DNA of 64,000 bases, from assembly GCF_026626705.1 (NCBI RefSeq), contig NZ_JAPNKC010000001.1, positions 11,556,001 through 11,620,000 of the forward strand. The letters run 5' to 3'. A program made the position numbers and the translations under genes. Below, one piece after another: positions 45,927-54,965 of the stretch (its first letter is position 1; every line of letters begins with the position of its first letter). The notes beneath the pieces are model-generated. The model was given only the letters and a program-made list of their open reading frames with translations. It was not told where the DNA came from and ran no database searches. This DNA comes from Pyxidicoccus sp. MSG2. Its GTDB lineage: Bacteria; Myxococcota; Myxococcia; Myxococcales; Myxococcaceae.

Positions 45927-47051
45927 ATGCGGGTGAGCATGGCACCGGACCTGGTGTCCTTTCGCGCGGTGGCGCGGGGACTGCTGGCGCGCGGGGAGCC
46001 TCCGGAGCGGGTGCGCTTCGAGGAGTCCGGGGCGGCGCAGGGCTCGCTGCCGGCGCTGGGGGCGCCCGTGACGGAGCTGGGGCTTTCCTCGGGGCCGTCC
46101 GCGCCCGCGGTGCCCCGGGACTTCCTGGGGCTGGCTGAGAAGGTGGTGTGTCACCGGGACGCGGAGCGCTGGGCGCTGCTGTACCGCGTGCTGTGGCGGC
46201 TGACGCATGGGGAGCGCAACCTGCTGGAGGTGGACAGCGACGTGGACGTGCACCGGCTGCGGATGATGGAGCGGGCGGTGCGGCGGGACGTGCACGAGAT
46301 GACGGCCTTCGTGCGGTTCCGGCGGGTGGAGCGGGGCGGGGTGGAGCACTTCATCGCGTGGCACCGGCCGGACCACCTCATCGTCCGGCACGTGGCGCCG
46401 TTCTTCGTGCGCCGCTTCCCGTCCATGCGCTGGAGCGTCCTCACGCCGGACGCCTGCGTGCACTGGGACCTGGCGCGGCTCACGTTCGGTGCCGGCGTGC
46501 CGCGCTCGGAGGCGCCGGAGGGGGACGAACTGGAGTCGCTGTGGGGGACCACGCGCACGCCGCTGATGCTGGTGGGCGAGCAGCCCGGGGACCTGGAGGA
46601 CCGCGAGGGGCGCCCCTTCGTGGGGCCCGCGGGGCAACTCCTGGCCGAGGTGCTGGGGCGGGCGGGGCTGAAGCGCTCGGAGCTCTACATCACCCATGCG
46701 GTGAAGCACTTCGGGTGGACGGAGGGGGAGGGCGGGAAGCGGCGGCTGCATCCGACACCGGGGCGGGCGGAGCTGCTGGCGTGCCGGGGGTGGCTGGAGG
46801 CGGAGGTGGCGGCGGTGCGGCCCAGGCTCATCGTCGCGCTCGGGGCCACTGCGGCGCAGGCCTTCCTGGGGCCCGGGTTTCGCATCAACCTCAGCCGGGG
46901 GCAGGTGTTCGAGACGCCGTGGGCGGAGGGGTGGATGGCGACATTTCATCCGTCGGCGCTGCTGCGCATGTCGGATCCGCGCAAGCGGGCGGAGGTGCGC
47001 ATCCACTTCGAGGCGGACCTGCGCTCGGCGGCGGAGTGGCTGCGGCGGTAG
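45927..47051 (+). CDS. DUF4130-UdgX fusion: uracil-DNA glycosylase-fold protein
   Basis: 374 residues from ATG 45927, preceded by GGGGGA seven bases upstream; the frame is open further 5' but without coding character. The N-terminal half (about 60-185) is a DUF4130-type domain (EKVVCHRDAERWALLYRVLW, HRPDHLIVRH). The C-terminal half is a family-4-like uracil-DNA glycosylase: GEQPGDLEDREGRPFVGPAG (about 215), KHFGW...GKRRLHPTP (about 271) and FHPSALLRM (about 339). The KRRxH loop is the mark of UdgX, which in mycobacteria forms a covalent bond between its His and the abasic sugar rather than simply releasing uracil. A DNA-repair or uracil-DNA capture role is likely. Cys residues usual for an FeS cluster in family 4 are not obvious in the part I inspected. 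Confidence 0.88.
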   Translation: MRVSMAPDLVSFRAVARGLLARGEPPERVRFEESGAAQGSLPALGAPVTELGLSSGPSAPAVPRDFLGLAEKVVCHRDAERWALLYRVLWRLTHGERNLLEVDSDVDVHRLRMMERAVRRDVHEMTAFVRFRRVERGGVEHFIAWHRPDHLIVRHVAPFFVRRFPSMRWSVLTPDACVHWDLARLTFGAGVPRSEAPEGDELESLWGTTRTPLMLVGEQPGDLEDREGRPFVGPAGQLLAEVLGRAGLKRSELYITHAVKHFGWTEGEGGKRRLHPTPGRAELLACRGWLEAEVAAVRPRLIVALGATAAQAFLGPGFRINLSRGQVFETPWAEGWMATFHPSALLRMSDPRKRAEVRIHFEADLRSAAEWLRR

Positions 47052-47086
47052 GGAACGGTTGGACGCGTCCAGGCGTCCACCTCCAC

Positions 47087-47773
47087 ATGTTTTCCACGCT
47101 CCTGTTCGTGGCCCTCACCGCGCTGCCAGCGGAGGACGTCCCGTCCGCGCGGGAGCGGCCCTACGCGGAAATCCTGGCGGACCTCTCGGCCCGGCGCAGT
47201 GCCCTCGCCACGAGATGGCTCCAGCCGGGGGTGGACCGTGACGCCGTCCGGGGCGAGGCTCGCTCCTTCGTGCTCCAGACGCTCACCCGGCAGCTCCTGC
47301 CCGCCTGGTACGGTACGCCGTGGGACTTCTACGGTGACACGCGGACGCCGCGCTCCGGGAGCATTGCCTGTGGCTACCTCGTCTCCACCGTGCTCGGGGA
47401 TGCGGGCTTCCGTGTCGAGCGCGTCCGGATGGCCCAGCAGCCCGCCGAGTACATCGTGAAGACGCTCGTGCCTCCCCGGCGGACCTGGCGCTTCCGGAGC
47501 CGTCCTGTCAGCGAGGTCGTCGAACGTGTGAAGCGCGAGGGTGAGGGCCTCTACCTCGTCGGGCTCGACTACCACGTGGGCTTCCTGTGGAACGACGGCA
47601 CGCGGGTGTCGATGTGCCATTCGTCCTACCTCGGGACGGCGGAAGTCCTCTGCGAGGACGCGCTCACCTCACCGGCGATGCTCTCGGGCTACCACGTCGT
47701 CGGGCGTCTGCTGGAGGAGGGCATGCTCGACGCGTGGCTGGAGGGCAGGGCGCTTCCCACCGTTACGCGCTGA
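47087..47773 (+). CDS. Secreted protein with possible Cys/His hydrolase site
   Basis: 228 residues, ATG 47087, 35 bases after the UdgX stop; no convincing RBS, so the start is uncertain. The first 15 residues (MFSTLLFVALTALPA) look like a short signal peptide. Further on, GSIACGYLVSTVLGDAGF has a Cys and YLVGLDYHVGFLWNDG a His followed by an aromatic strand, an order like that of NlpC/P60 or CHAP-type papain-fold hydrolases. That assignment rests on this order only and is weak. Another Cys occurs in VSMCHSSYLG. Otherwise unrecognised. May be co-transcribed with the UdgX gene. Confidence 0.7.
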   Translation: MFSTLLFVALTALPAEDVPSARERPYAEILADLSARRSALATRWLQPGVDRDAVRGEARSFVLQTLTRQLLPAWYGTPWDFYGDTRTPRSGSIACGYLVSTVLGDAGFRVERVRMAQQPAEYIVKTLVPPRRTWRFRSRPVSEVVERVKREGEGLYLVGLDYHVGFLWNDGTRVSMCHSSYLGTAEVLCEDALTSPAMLSGYHVVGRLLEEGMLDAWLEGRALPTVTR

Positions 47774-48030
47774 GAGTGCCTCGTATCCCCGCGGCACCAG
47801 GAGGTCCGGGCCCGTGGGCTGCATGATTCTCACGAGCCGCTGGCACTTCCGGATCCTGTTCCTCCGGCTCGAGGAAATGCCAATGACTCTCAATCGAGTG
47901 ACATCAACCCTCCCGGAAGGAGGGAGCACGCAGGCAACGGCCAGGTCGCATTCCCAGACGGAGTGGCTCCCATGGGGAGCGGCCGCGCGTCCACCTTGGG
48001 ATGAAGTCCATCTCCCCGGAGGGCCTCCAG

Positions 48031-49692
48031 ATGCGTGCTTCCCTGCCTCTTGCCTGCATGTTGGCGCTGGCGCTCGCCGCTGCGCCCGCCTTCTCCCACG
48101 GTTCCCCCGCACCCACCCTGGACGGCCTGGCCGAAGGCGCCGTGCTGCTCGACGGACTGGGCACCCATGCACGGTCCGTCACCGTGGCCTCGCCAGACGC
48201 CAAGGCCTTTTTCGACCAGGGCCTGCGGTTGGCCTACGGCTTCAATCACGACGAGGCAGCACGCTCGTTTGCCCGCGCCGCGCAGCTCGACCCCACCTGC
48301 GCCATGTGCTTCTGGGGCATCGCCCTGGTGTTCGGACCCAACTACAACATGCCCATGCTGGCGGAGAACGCCCCGGTCGCCTGGGAGGCGCTGCAGCGGG
48401 CGCGGGCGCTGGCGCCGCGCGCCTCCCCGGTGGAGCAGGCTCTCATCGCCGCCCTCTCCCGCCGCTACCCCGGCTCCGAAGCGGTGGCCCCCGAGGCCAT
48501 GAAGCCCTTCAACGAGGCCTACGCGCGCGCCATGCGCGACGTGGCCCGACGCTTCCCCGACGACCTGGATGTGCAGACGCTCTACGCCGAGGCCCTCATG
48601 GACCTCAACCCGTGGAAGCTGTGGTCGCTCGAAGGTGAGCCCGCACCCGGCACCAGGGAAATCGTCACCGTGCTGGAGTCCGTGCTGGCGCGAGACGCGA
48701 ATCACCTGGGCGCCAACCACTACTACATCCACGCGGTGGAGGCCTCGCGGCATCCGGAGAAGGCGGAGCCCTCCGCGGACCGGCTCGGGAAGCTCGCACC
48801 GGGTGCCGGGCACCTGGTGCACATGCCCGCGCACATCTACCAGCGCGTAGGCCGGTATGCCGACGCCTCGGCGAGCAACAGGAAGGCCGCGGAGGCGGAC
48901 CTGGCCTACGTGAAGACGGCGAAGCCGCGCAGCCACGTCTACCCCATGTACACCGCGCACAACTTCGGCTTCCTCGCCTTCTCCGCTTCGATGGAGGGCC
49001 GCATGGAGGAGACGCTCGAGGCCGCGCGTGCCTCGGCACATCACTTCCCGGCCGAGCTGCTCTCGATGATGCCGGGCATGGACTTCTTCGTGGCCGAGCC
49101 CCTCTTCGCCATGGTGCGCTTCGGCCGCTGGGACGACCTGCTCGCCGAGCCCCGTCCCGAGGCGAAGTACCCGGTGCAGACGGGCCTGTGGCTGCACGCG
49201 CATGGAATGGCCCTGGTGGCAAAAGGCCAGCTGCGGGAGGCGCGCGCCGAGCTCGCCGAGCTGGAGCGGCTGGCCGCCGAGGTGCCTCCCACGGTGGCCG
49301 CCAATCTCAACACCGCGCGCGACGTGCTCGGTGTCGCGGCGCGCGTGCTGAAGGCCCGGCTGGCCCAGGCCGAGGGCCGCCCCCAGGCCCTGGCCCTGTG
49401 GCAGGACGCCGTCGACGCCGCGGACCGTCTGTCCTATGCCGAGCCCGCCGACTGGTTCTACCCGGTGCGCCACTACCAGGGCGCCGCGCTGCTCGAGGCC
49501 CGGCGCTTCCGCGAGGCTGAAGCCGTCTACCGCGAGGACCTCCGCCGCAACCCGAAGAATGGCTGGAGCCTCTTCGGCCTCACCCGCGCACTCGAGGGCC
49601 AGGGCCGCGAGGACGAGGCGGCACGCACCCGCGCGGACTTCGAGAAGGCGTGGGCGCGCGCGGACTTTCCCCTCACCACCACCGCGCCCTGA
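48031..49692 (+). CDS. Secreted tetratricopeptide-repeat protein
   Basis: 553 residues from ATG 48031, chosen because GGAGGG stands six bases upstream and a clean signal peptide follows (MRASLPLACMLALALAAAPA, cleavage near AFSHG); an in-frame ATG at 48001 would put ten polar residues in front. The mature part is helical and repeat-like: FFDQGLRLAYGFNHDEAARS is a TPR helix pair, followed by CAMCFWG, DANHLGANHYYIHAVEAS, HMPAHIYQRVGRY and late TPR units EARRFREAEAVYREDLRRNP. This matches secreted TPR proteins of unknown function common in Gram-negative soil bacteria. No enzyme motif was seen. Confidence 0.85.
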   Translation: MRASLPLACMLALALAAAPAFSHGSPAPTLDGLAEGAVLLDGLGTHARSVTVASPDAKAFFDQGLRLAYGFNHDEAARSFARAAQLDPTCAMCFWGIALVFGPNYNMPMLAENAPVAWEALQRARALAPRASPVEQALIAALSRRYPGSEAVAPEAMKPFNEAYARAMRDVARRFPDDLDVQTLYAEALMDLNPWKLWSLEGEPAPGTREIVTVLESVLARDANHLGANHYYIHAVEASRHPEKAEPSADRLGKLAPGAGHLVHMPAHIYQRVGRYADASASNRKAAEADLAYVKTAKPRSHVYPMYTAHNFGFLAFSASMEGRMEETLEAARASAHHFPAELLSMMPGMDFFVAEPLFAMVRFGRWDDLLAEPRPEAKYPVQTGLWLHAHGMALVAKGQLREARAELAELERLAAEVPPTVAANLNTARDVLGVAARVLKARLAQAEGRPQALALWQDAVDAADRLSYAEPADWFYPVRHYQGAALLEARRFREAEAVYREDLRRNPKNGWSLFGLTRALEGQGREDEAARTRADFEKAWARADFPLTTTAP

Positions 49693-49717
49693 TGGTGACT
49701 CAGGGCTCGTGCCGTCG

Positions 49718-50737
49718 TCACTCCTTCGCGAGGCCTTCGACCACCCTGGACCAGTGTTCGCGCATCGCCTCGCGGGCCTTCGCGTCCGGCAGCTTCTCCA
49801 TGTGCACGTGGAAGGAGACGCCTCGCGCCTTCGGCACCAGCGTGAGCTGCAGCGTCGCGGGTTTCTTCCAGCCGTCTGGCTGCCAGGTCATGCGGATGCG
49901 CTGCCCGGGCTTCACCACCCGGACCTCGCCGCGGACGCCGGGTGCTCCACGTCGCTTGGGAACCTCGTAGCCCGCCCCCGGCTCGAGCGTCAGCGTCGCG
50001 CCGGCACCGAGCCAGCGCTCCGGCTGGGTTGCAACCTGCTTCCACATCTCACGGGCACTCAGCGGCAGCGTGCGCACCACGCCCACCTGGAAGCCCGTGG
50101 TCGCCGTCTCGCCCACGACCCGCTTGCCCCGGGCCTGCTCGTACGCCACGGAAATGGACTGCTGCCACCATGAGGACTCCACCTCCCGGGCCAGGTGCGC
50201 GACGAGCTGCTTGTGGTTCAGCTCGCCGGCCCCTGCCGCGTCCAGCGCGCGCATCCACCCCTTCCAGTCCCGCCCGGTGGCCTCCTTCACGGCGCTGTCT
50301 GTCACCCGCTCGGTGATGAGCGCCTTCTTCGCGGCCGCCTTCTTCTTCGTGGCCGAGGGCTTCTTCCCGCTCGCGGCAATCTCCGCGAGCCGCGCCTGCA
50401 CCAGCGTCTTCACCAGCTTCACCGGGAGCGGCTTGTCGGGCGGGAAGGTGACGCCGCTCTTCGACGTGGTGTAGCCGTCCAACTGCGCCTTCAGTGCCGG
50501 CACCACGCTGCCGCTGAAGGGGTAGTAGCCGCAGTGGCTCTTGAAGAAGGCGAACCCGGCCACGGCGTTCCCATCGACCTTGAAGGTGGGCATCCGGTAG
50601 CTGAGGGTCTCCACCGCGCCGGGGAGCAGCTTGCGGAGCTGCAGGCGCAGCGCCCCCAGCGTCTTCTTCGCCGCCGGGTTGTCCAGCCCCGCCAGGTATG
50701 CGTCGATGGGCTGCTGCTCTCTCGGATTCGTCGCCAT
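49718..50737 (-). CDS. DUF1801 (YdhG-like) and SRPBCC/AHSA1-type fusion protein
   Basis: 339 residues, ATG 50737 (MATNPREQQPIDAYLAGL). Residues 1-120 match the DUF1801 pattern (ETLSYRMPTFKVDG, FAFFKSHCGYYPF), then a Lys/Ala-rich linker (KKPSATKKKAAAKK), a helical middle part resembling DUF4287 (GRDWKGWMRALDAAGAGELN), and a C-terminal START/SRPBCC domain (VVRTLPLSAREMWKQVATQPERW; RMTWQPDGWKKPATLQL). Cytoplasmic; function unknown. It converges on the TPR gene with only 25 bases between stops. The frame is open upstream to about 51475, but that part overlaps the promoter region and the start of the divergent lipoprotein gene and looks non-coding. Confidence 0.82.
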   Translation of the reverse strand: MATNPREQQPIDAYLAGLDNPAAKKTLGALRLQLRKLLPGAVETLSYRMPTFKVDGNAVAGFAFFKSHCGYYPFSGSVVPALKAQLDGYTTSKSGVTFPPDKPLPVKLVKTLVQARLAEIAASGKKPSATKKKAAAKKALITERVTDSAVKEATGRDWKGWMRALDAAGAGELNHKQLVAHLAREVESSWWQQSISVAYEQARGKRVVGETATTGFQVGVVRTLPLSAREMWKQVATQPERWLGAGATLTLEPGAGYEVPKRRGAPGVRGEVRVVKPGQRIRMTWQPDGWKKPATLQLTLVPKARGVSFHVHMEKLPDAKAREAMREHWSRVVEGLAKE

Positions 50738-51008
50738 GGTCTTCGGCCCCTGGGGTGTTCTCGCAACTCGGTACGCAGCCGCACTCCGGCCCGGGGATGT
50801 TACCGCGAGTGCAGCCCACCTCTCCCTCTCTGGCCCTGGGGGCGTGTGGCCTGGTGGGCTACGGTAGCAACCCGTCGTGGCCCTCCCGGCAACAGGGAGG
50901 CGGCCCCTTCGGGTTCCATCGCCCCGGGCAACCCCTGGCATGGAAGCTGCGAGGGACCGGGCTTGCACATCGGGGGAGTGGCGATGACGCCCACCCCAAG
51001 GAACGGTG

Positions 51009-53474
51009 ATGAAGCAACAGGGCATGAATGGGTCAGTGGGTCTCCGCGCCGCGTTCGTCGTGGCACTCCTGGTGGCCCTGGCCGCCTGCTCCGACTCCAA
51101 CGGCGGCGACGATGACCCGGATGACGGCTCCGACAACGCGAAGGTCGCCCGCATCATCGTCACCCCGGGCGAGGGCTTCCTCTGGGTGGGGGAGCGGCTG
51201 ACGCTGGCGGCGTTCGCATACGACGAGGACGGCACGCTGCTGAAGGACGTGAGCTTCACCTGGTCCGGCACGGACGACACGGTGGCGGGCCTCGAGGACG
51301 GGCGTGTGGAGGGCTTCGCCACGGGCGCATCCCTGGTGACCGCCTCCGCCGGAGACGTCTCGAGTTCGCCGGTGGCGGTGCTGGTCATCGACGCGCCGGA
51401 GAACGCGCAAAGCTCCGATGAGTACCTCGCCGAGGCCGCCGAGGCGGGGCTCGTCACGCCGCACGAGGTGCTCACCTACCGCGTCTACGCCGCCTTCAAG
51501 GACTCGCGCCTGCCGCTCCAGTACAAGGGCCGCGCGAGTGGTGCCTTCGAGACGGAGGCGCTCCAGGACGTCATCGACCAGTACGACACGCTGCCCGCCG
51601 AGACGAAGGCCGCGCTGGACCCGTTCCTGGTGCCGCCCGCCGACGGCGCGAGCTGGCTCGCGCCTCCCGGAGGCGGCCAGGGGCTCGGCAACGGCCGCCC
51701 CACCTGCAAGGCGAGCACCGACGGGTGGGACTTCGTCAACTCCACGCAGGCGAAGGTCAACGTCTGGTACCAGTTCACCATCCCCGGCCAGAAGGCGAAG
51801 GCCGCCCTGGTGTCGGAGGCCATCGAGAAGGAAATCTGGCCCCGGCTCTTCGACGTGCTCGGCTTCCCCGAGCCCCTTTCGGACTCGGGAACCAGCTGCC
51901 CGCTCTACAGCCCGAAGCTCGACGTGTTCCTCGTGCGCAACGTCGACTTCCGCGGCCTCACCGTCCCCGAGTTCGGCGCGCCGTATCAGTCCTCCGTCTT
52001 CATCATGCTGGACGAGTCGCTGTCCCCAGACGAGCTCAAGGCCTCCGCCGCGCACGAGCTGATGCATGCCAGCCACTGGGCGTTCCGGACGAAGTCCTTC
52101 CAGGCGAGCTACGGGTGGCTTCGCGACGCGGTCGCCAACTGGGCCATCGACGCCGTGTACGGCAAGACGCTCCAGCTCGAGCAGGACTTCGCGAGCTGCT
52201 ACCTGAGCACGCCCGAGCTTCCGCTCCAGGACCGCTCCACGGGCCACTGCAGCGCGAGCAAGTCCGACGCGCAGCGCGACTACGGCGCCTATCTCTGGTT
52301 CCAGTACATCGCCAACACGCTCGGCCCGTCGACGGTGAAGAGCATCCTCGCGGCGACGCAGTCCGTCGACACCGGCGTGGAGGCCATCGACAACGTGGTG
52401 CCGGGAGGCTTCCAGAAGCACTGGCCGCTCTTCGGGAAGATGCTCTGGAACCAGGCCCCGGTGGACACGAAGGCCGCGTCCTTCACCACGTGGGACACGC
52501 TGAACGAGGTGGTGAAGAGCGTGGACGCGCACGGCGACCTGGGCGGCGCGGCGGAGAAGAAGGACGACCTGGAGCCGGAGCTGAAGAACCTCTCGCACCG
52601 CGTCTACTACTTCGACTTCAAGGACCCGGCGACCCGCTCGGTGCTCTTCTACAACGGCTTCTTCGAGCCGAAGAAGGAGGGCAAGCACCTCAAGGTGCAG
52701 GCGCTCTGGCTGGATGGCGCCGGCGCGTGGCAGGAGGAGGACTGGTCCGACTACGAGTACGTCGGGCTCTGCAGGGACATGAAGGGCCAGCGCGCGCAGC
52801 ACCTGGTCATCATCATGAGCAACGCGGAGACCGAGGCGGGCGGCAGCGTGACGGCCACCCGGACGCCCTATCTCAAGCGCAACAACGTCGGCTGCTGGAA
52901 GGTTCAGGGGACGGTGAACGCCTTGGAGAAGCAGCCGGGGTGGTCGGGGATGGGGCGCAAGGGCGTGGTCACCGTGGGCTTCGGGGTGGATGCCGCGTCA
53001 ACGGCGCTGGACTTCAAGCACCCGCTCTTTCCGGACACGCTCCGGGTCGGAGCGAACCTGCTCATGTCCCCGAGCGGCTCGTTCTCCTTCGAGGTGGCCT
53101 ACGGCGAGGGCTCCTGCTCGTACAGCTTCGGCCCCGCCAGCTTCGTGCTCGCCCCGTTCTCCGGCTTCCTGCAGACGAACCCCTTCCCCGAGCTGCACAG
53201 CCCCGACGCCGCGGTGACGGACTGGCTGAAGCAGCCGGCGCGCTCCTACGTCGCCGCGCTGGTGGACAACTCGAGCGTCGCCGAGGCGGTCTCCGGCAAG
53301 GACTGCCAGAGCCCCCACTACAGCGTCACGGGAGGGCTGATCGCCACCAATGACGAGAAGAACGGCGTGTACGTGAATCCGCCCGCCGTCCTGCCCGACG
53401 GGCGCTTCTCGAAGTCCTACTCCTATCTGGGATTCAACTTCGACTGGAGCCTCACGCCCCAGACTCAGCCCTGA
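51009..53474 (+). CDS. Lipoprotein with Ig-like domain and HExxH metalloprotease motif
   Basis: 821 residues, ATG 51009 with AAGGA six bases upstream. The signal peptide ends in the lipobox LVALAACS (lipidated Cys), followed by an Asp/Gly-rich spacer (GGDDDPDDGSD). Residues about 45-130 resemble a Big-type Ig domain (RIIVTPGEGFLWVGERLTL). In the middle, AAHELMHASHWAF (about residue 347) gives HELMH, an HExxH zinc-protease signature, and WLRDAVANWAID follows, as in putative peptidases whose third ligand lies downstream. The C-terminal 400 residues are beta-rich and unrecognised. Probably attached to the outer membrane, acting as a zinc protease or a relic of one. Confidence 0.8.
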   Translation: MKQQGMNGSVGLRAAFVVALLVALAACSDSNGGDDDPDDGSDNAKVARIIVTPGEGFLWVGERLTLAAFAYDEDGTLLKDVSFTWSGTDDTVAGLEDGRVEGFATGASLVTASAGDVSSSPVAVLVIDAPENAQSSDEYLAEAAEAGLVTPHEVLTYRVYAAFKDSRLPLQYKGRASGAFETEALQDVIDQYDTLPAETKAALDPFLVPPADGASWLAPPGGGQGLGNGRPTCKASTDGWDFVNSTQAKVNVWYQFTIPGQKAKAALVSEAIEKEIWPRLFDVLGFPEPLSDSGTSCPLYSPKLDVFLVRNVDFRGLTVPEFGAPYQSSVFIMLDESLSPDELKASAAHELMHASHWAFRTKSFQASYGWLRDAVANWAIDAVYGKTLQLEQDFASCYLSTPELPLQDRSTGHCSASKSDAQRDYGAYLWFQYIANTLGPSTVKSILAATQSVDTGVEAIDNVVPGGFQKHWPLFGKMLWNQAPVDTKAASFTTWDTLNEVVKSVDAHGDLGGAAEKKDDLEPELKNLSHRVYYFDFKDPATRSVLFYNGFFEPKKEGKHLKVQALWLDGAGAWQEEDWSDYEYVGLCRDMKGQRAQHLVIIMSNAETEAGGSVTATRTPYLKRNNVGCWKVQGTVNALEKQPGWSGMGRKGVVTVGFGVDAASTALDFKHPLFPDTLRVGANLLMSPSGSFSFEVAYGEGSCSYSFGPASFVLAPFSGFLQTNPFPELHSPDAAVTDWLKQPARSYVAALVDNSSVAEAVSGKDCQSPHYSVTGGLIATNDEKNGVYVNPPAVLPDGRFSKSYSYLGFNFDWSLTPQTQP

Positions 53475-53492
53475 CCGGCTCGGCCGCGCGCC

Positions 53493-54965
53493 TCAGTGCG
53501 CCGGAGGCGGGGCGGCCGGCTCCAGGTTCCCGGGGCTTTCCCATGGGGGGCCTTCCACCGGTAGCTCGACGATGAAGGTCGCCCCGGCGCCCTGCTGGCT
53601 CTCCACCCGGATGTGCCCTCCGTGGCTGGCGACGATGCTCTGGGCGATGTAGAGCCCCAGCCCGAGGCCGCCGTAGTGGCGCACCGACACCGCGCGCTCG
53701 AACCGGTCGAAGATGCGCGCCTGGTCCTCCTTCGCGATGCCCACCCCATGGTCCCTGACGCTCAACCATGCGGTGCCCTCCCGCTCGCCCACCTCCACCT
53801 CGATGGGCCTGCCTGCGCCATACTTGAGGGCATTGGACAGGAGGTTGCTCAACACCTGGTCCAGCCTCGCCGGGTCCCACCGCCCCACCACGGATTGCTC
53901 CGCCTCCAGGGTGATGGCGGTGCCCGCGGCCCGGCACTCCTCGGAGAGCCGCTGGACCGCTTCCCGGAGGAGGGCCACGAGGTCCACCTCCTCCAGGTCC
54001 AGCTGGAGCTTGCCGCTGGTGATGCGGGAGACATCCAGGAGGTTGTAGATGAGGGTCTCCAGTCGCCGGAGCTGCTTGCCGATGAGCCGGAGGTCCCGCT
54101 GGAGCAGTCCCGTCCCCTGGTCCGACAAGGTGCCTCGCGCGGCGGCCCGCGTGAGCGACTGGACCTCCAGCTTGAGGGGGGTGAGTGGAGTGCGCAGTTC
54201 GTGTGAGGCGATGGAGAGGAACTCCTCCCGCACCCGGATGGCCTCCTGCGCCTCCCGCTGCCGGCGCTCCACCTCCACCAGCATGGCGTTGAAGGTGTCG
54301 GCCAGGAAGCCAATCTCGTCGTTGCTCACCTTCCGGACCCTGACGGAGTAGTCGCCCTTCTCGGCGACCACCCGCGCCACCTCCGCCAGCGCGAGGACGC
54401 GCCAGGTGATGAGGCGCTGCAGCAGGAAGGCCAGCCCCAGCGCGAGCCCGGCCACCCCCACCCCCACCAGCAGGATTCCGAGGAGATAGGCGTTGATGCG
54501 GGCCTGGAGCGCGACGGTCGACGTCTGCAGGCGCAGGCTGCCGTAGCGCACGCCCCCGTGGGTGACGGGCTGGACCACGTTGACGTGGTCGTCGTCCAGC
54601 CGCACCCACCGCCCCTCTACGGGATGGGAGGGCAGCGGGATTCCTCCGGGGACGCCCGGGCGTTGGTAGGACGCGAGGTGGCGGCCCCTCGCGTCCTGGA
54701 TCTCGGCGAACTCCAGCTCCGGGAGCGAGGCCATCCGCGCGAGGGTCTGCCGCGCGGCCACCTCGTCCTGGAAGGCGAGCGCCGCGGCGCTGTACTCGCT
54801 GGCGACGGCCGCGGCCAGCGACGTCGTGGAGATGAGGTCCTCGCGGAAGGCACGGATGTCCCTCGCGGCGACGATTCCGAGCCCTGTCCCCATCGGGCCT
54901 ATCAGTCCGAAGAAGAGCAGCACCGTCAGCTTGCTCCGCAGCGAGAGCGCCTCCCAGAACCTCAT
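53493..54965 (-). CDS. CHASE8-HAMP sensor histidine kinase
   Basis: 490 residues. ATG 54965 overlaps the TGA of the YfiR gene (ATGA), so the pair is coupled. TM1 about 12-34; periplasmic part about 35-155 with the CHASE8-like stretch SLAAAVASEYSAAALAFQDE; TM2 about 160-185; HAMP about 190-240 (VRKVSNDEIGFLADTFNAM); HisKA with SIASHELRTPLTPL (phospho-acceptor His, about 260); HATPase with LSNLLSNALKYG, RDHGVGIAKED, FDRFERA and GGLGLGLYIA. No receiver domain is fused and no response regulator lies nearby, so the partner is elsewhere. With YfiR and the divergent TonB receptor it probably senses an envelope signal or ligand. Confidence 0.92.
   Translation of the reverse strand: MRFWEALSLRSKLTVLLFFGLIGPMGTGLGIVAARDIRAFREDLISTTSLAAAVASEYSAAALAFQDEVAARQTLARMASLPELEFAEIQDARGRHLASYQRPGVPGGIPLPSHPVEGRWVRLDDDHVNVVQPVTHGGVRYGSLRLQTSTVALQARINAYLLGILLVGVGVAGLALGLAFLLQRLITWRVLALAEVARVVAEKGDYSVRVRKVSNDEIGFLADTFNAMLVEVERRQREAQEAIRVREEFLSIASHELRTPLTPLKLEVQSLTRAAARGTLSDQGTGLLQRDLRLIGKQLRRLETLIYNLLDVSRITSGKLQLDLEEVDLVALLREAVQRLSEECRAAGTAITLEAEQSVVGRWDPARLDQVLSNLLSNALKYGAGRPIEVEVGEREGTAWLSVRDHGVGIAKEDQARIFDRFERAVSVRHYGGLGLGLYIAQSIVASHGGHIRVESQQGAGATFIVELPVEGPPWESPGNLEPAAPPPAH

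Noticed and set aside
50738-51475. Extension of the DUF1801 gene to 51475
   Set aside because: The extension covers the intergenic region and the start of the divergent lipoprotein gene, and its translation is Ser/Thr/Ala-rich without motifs.
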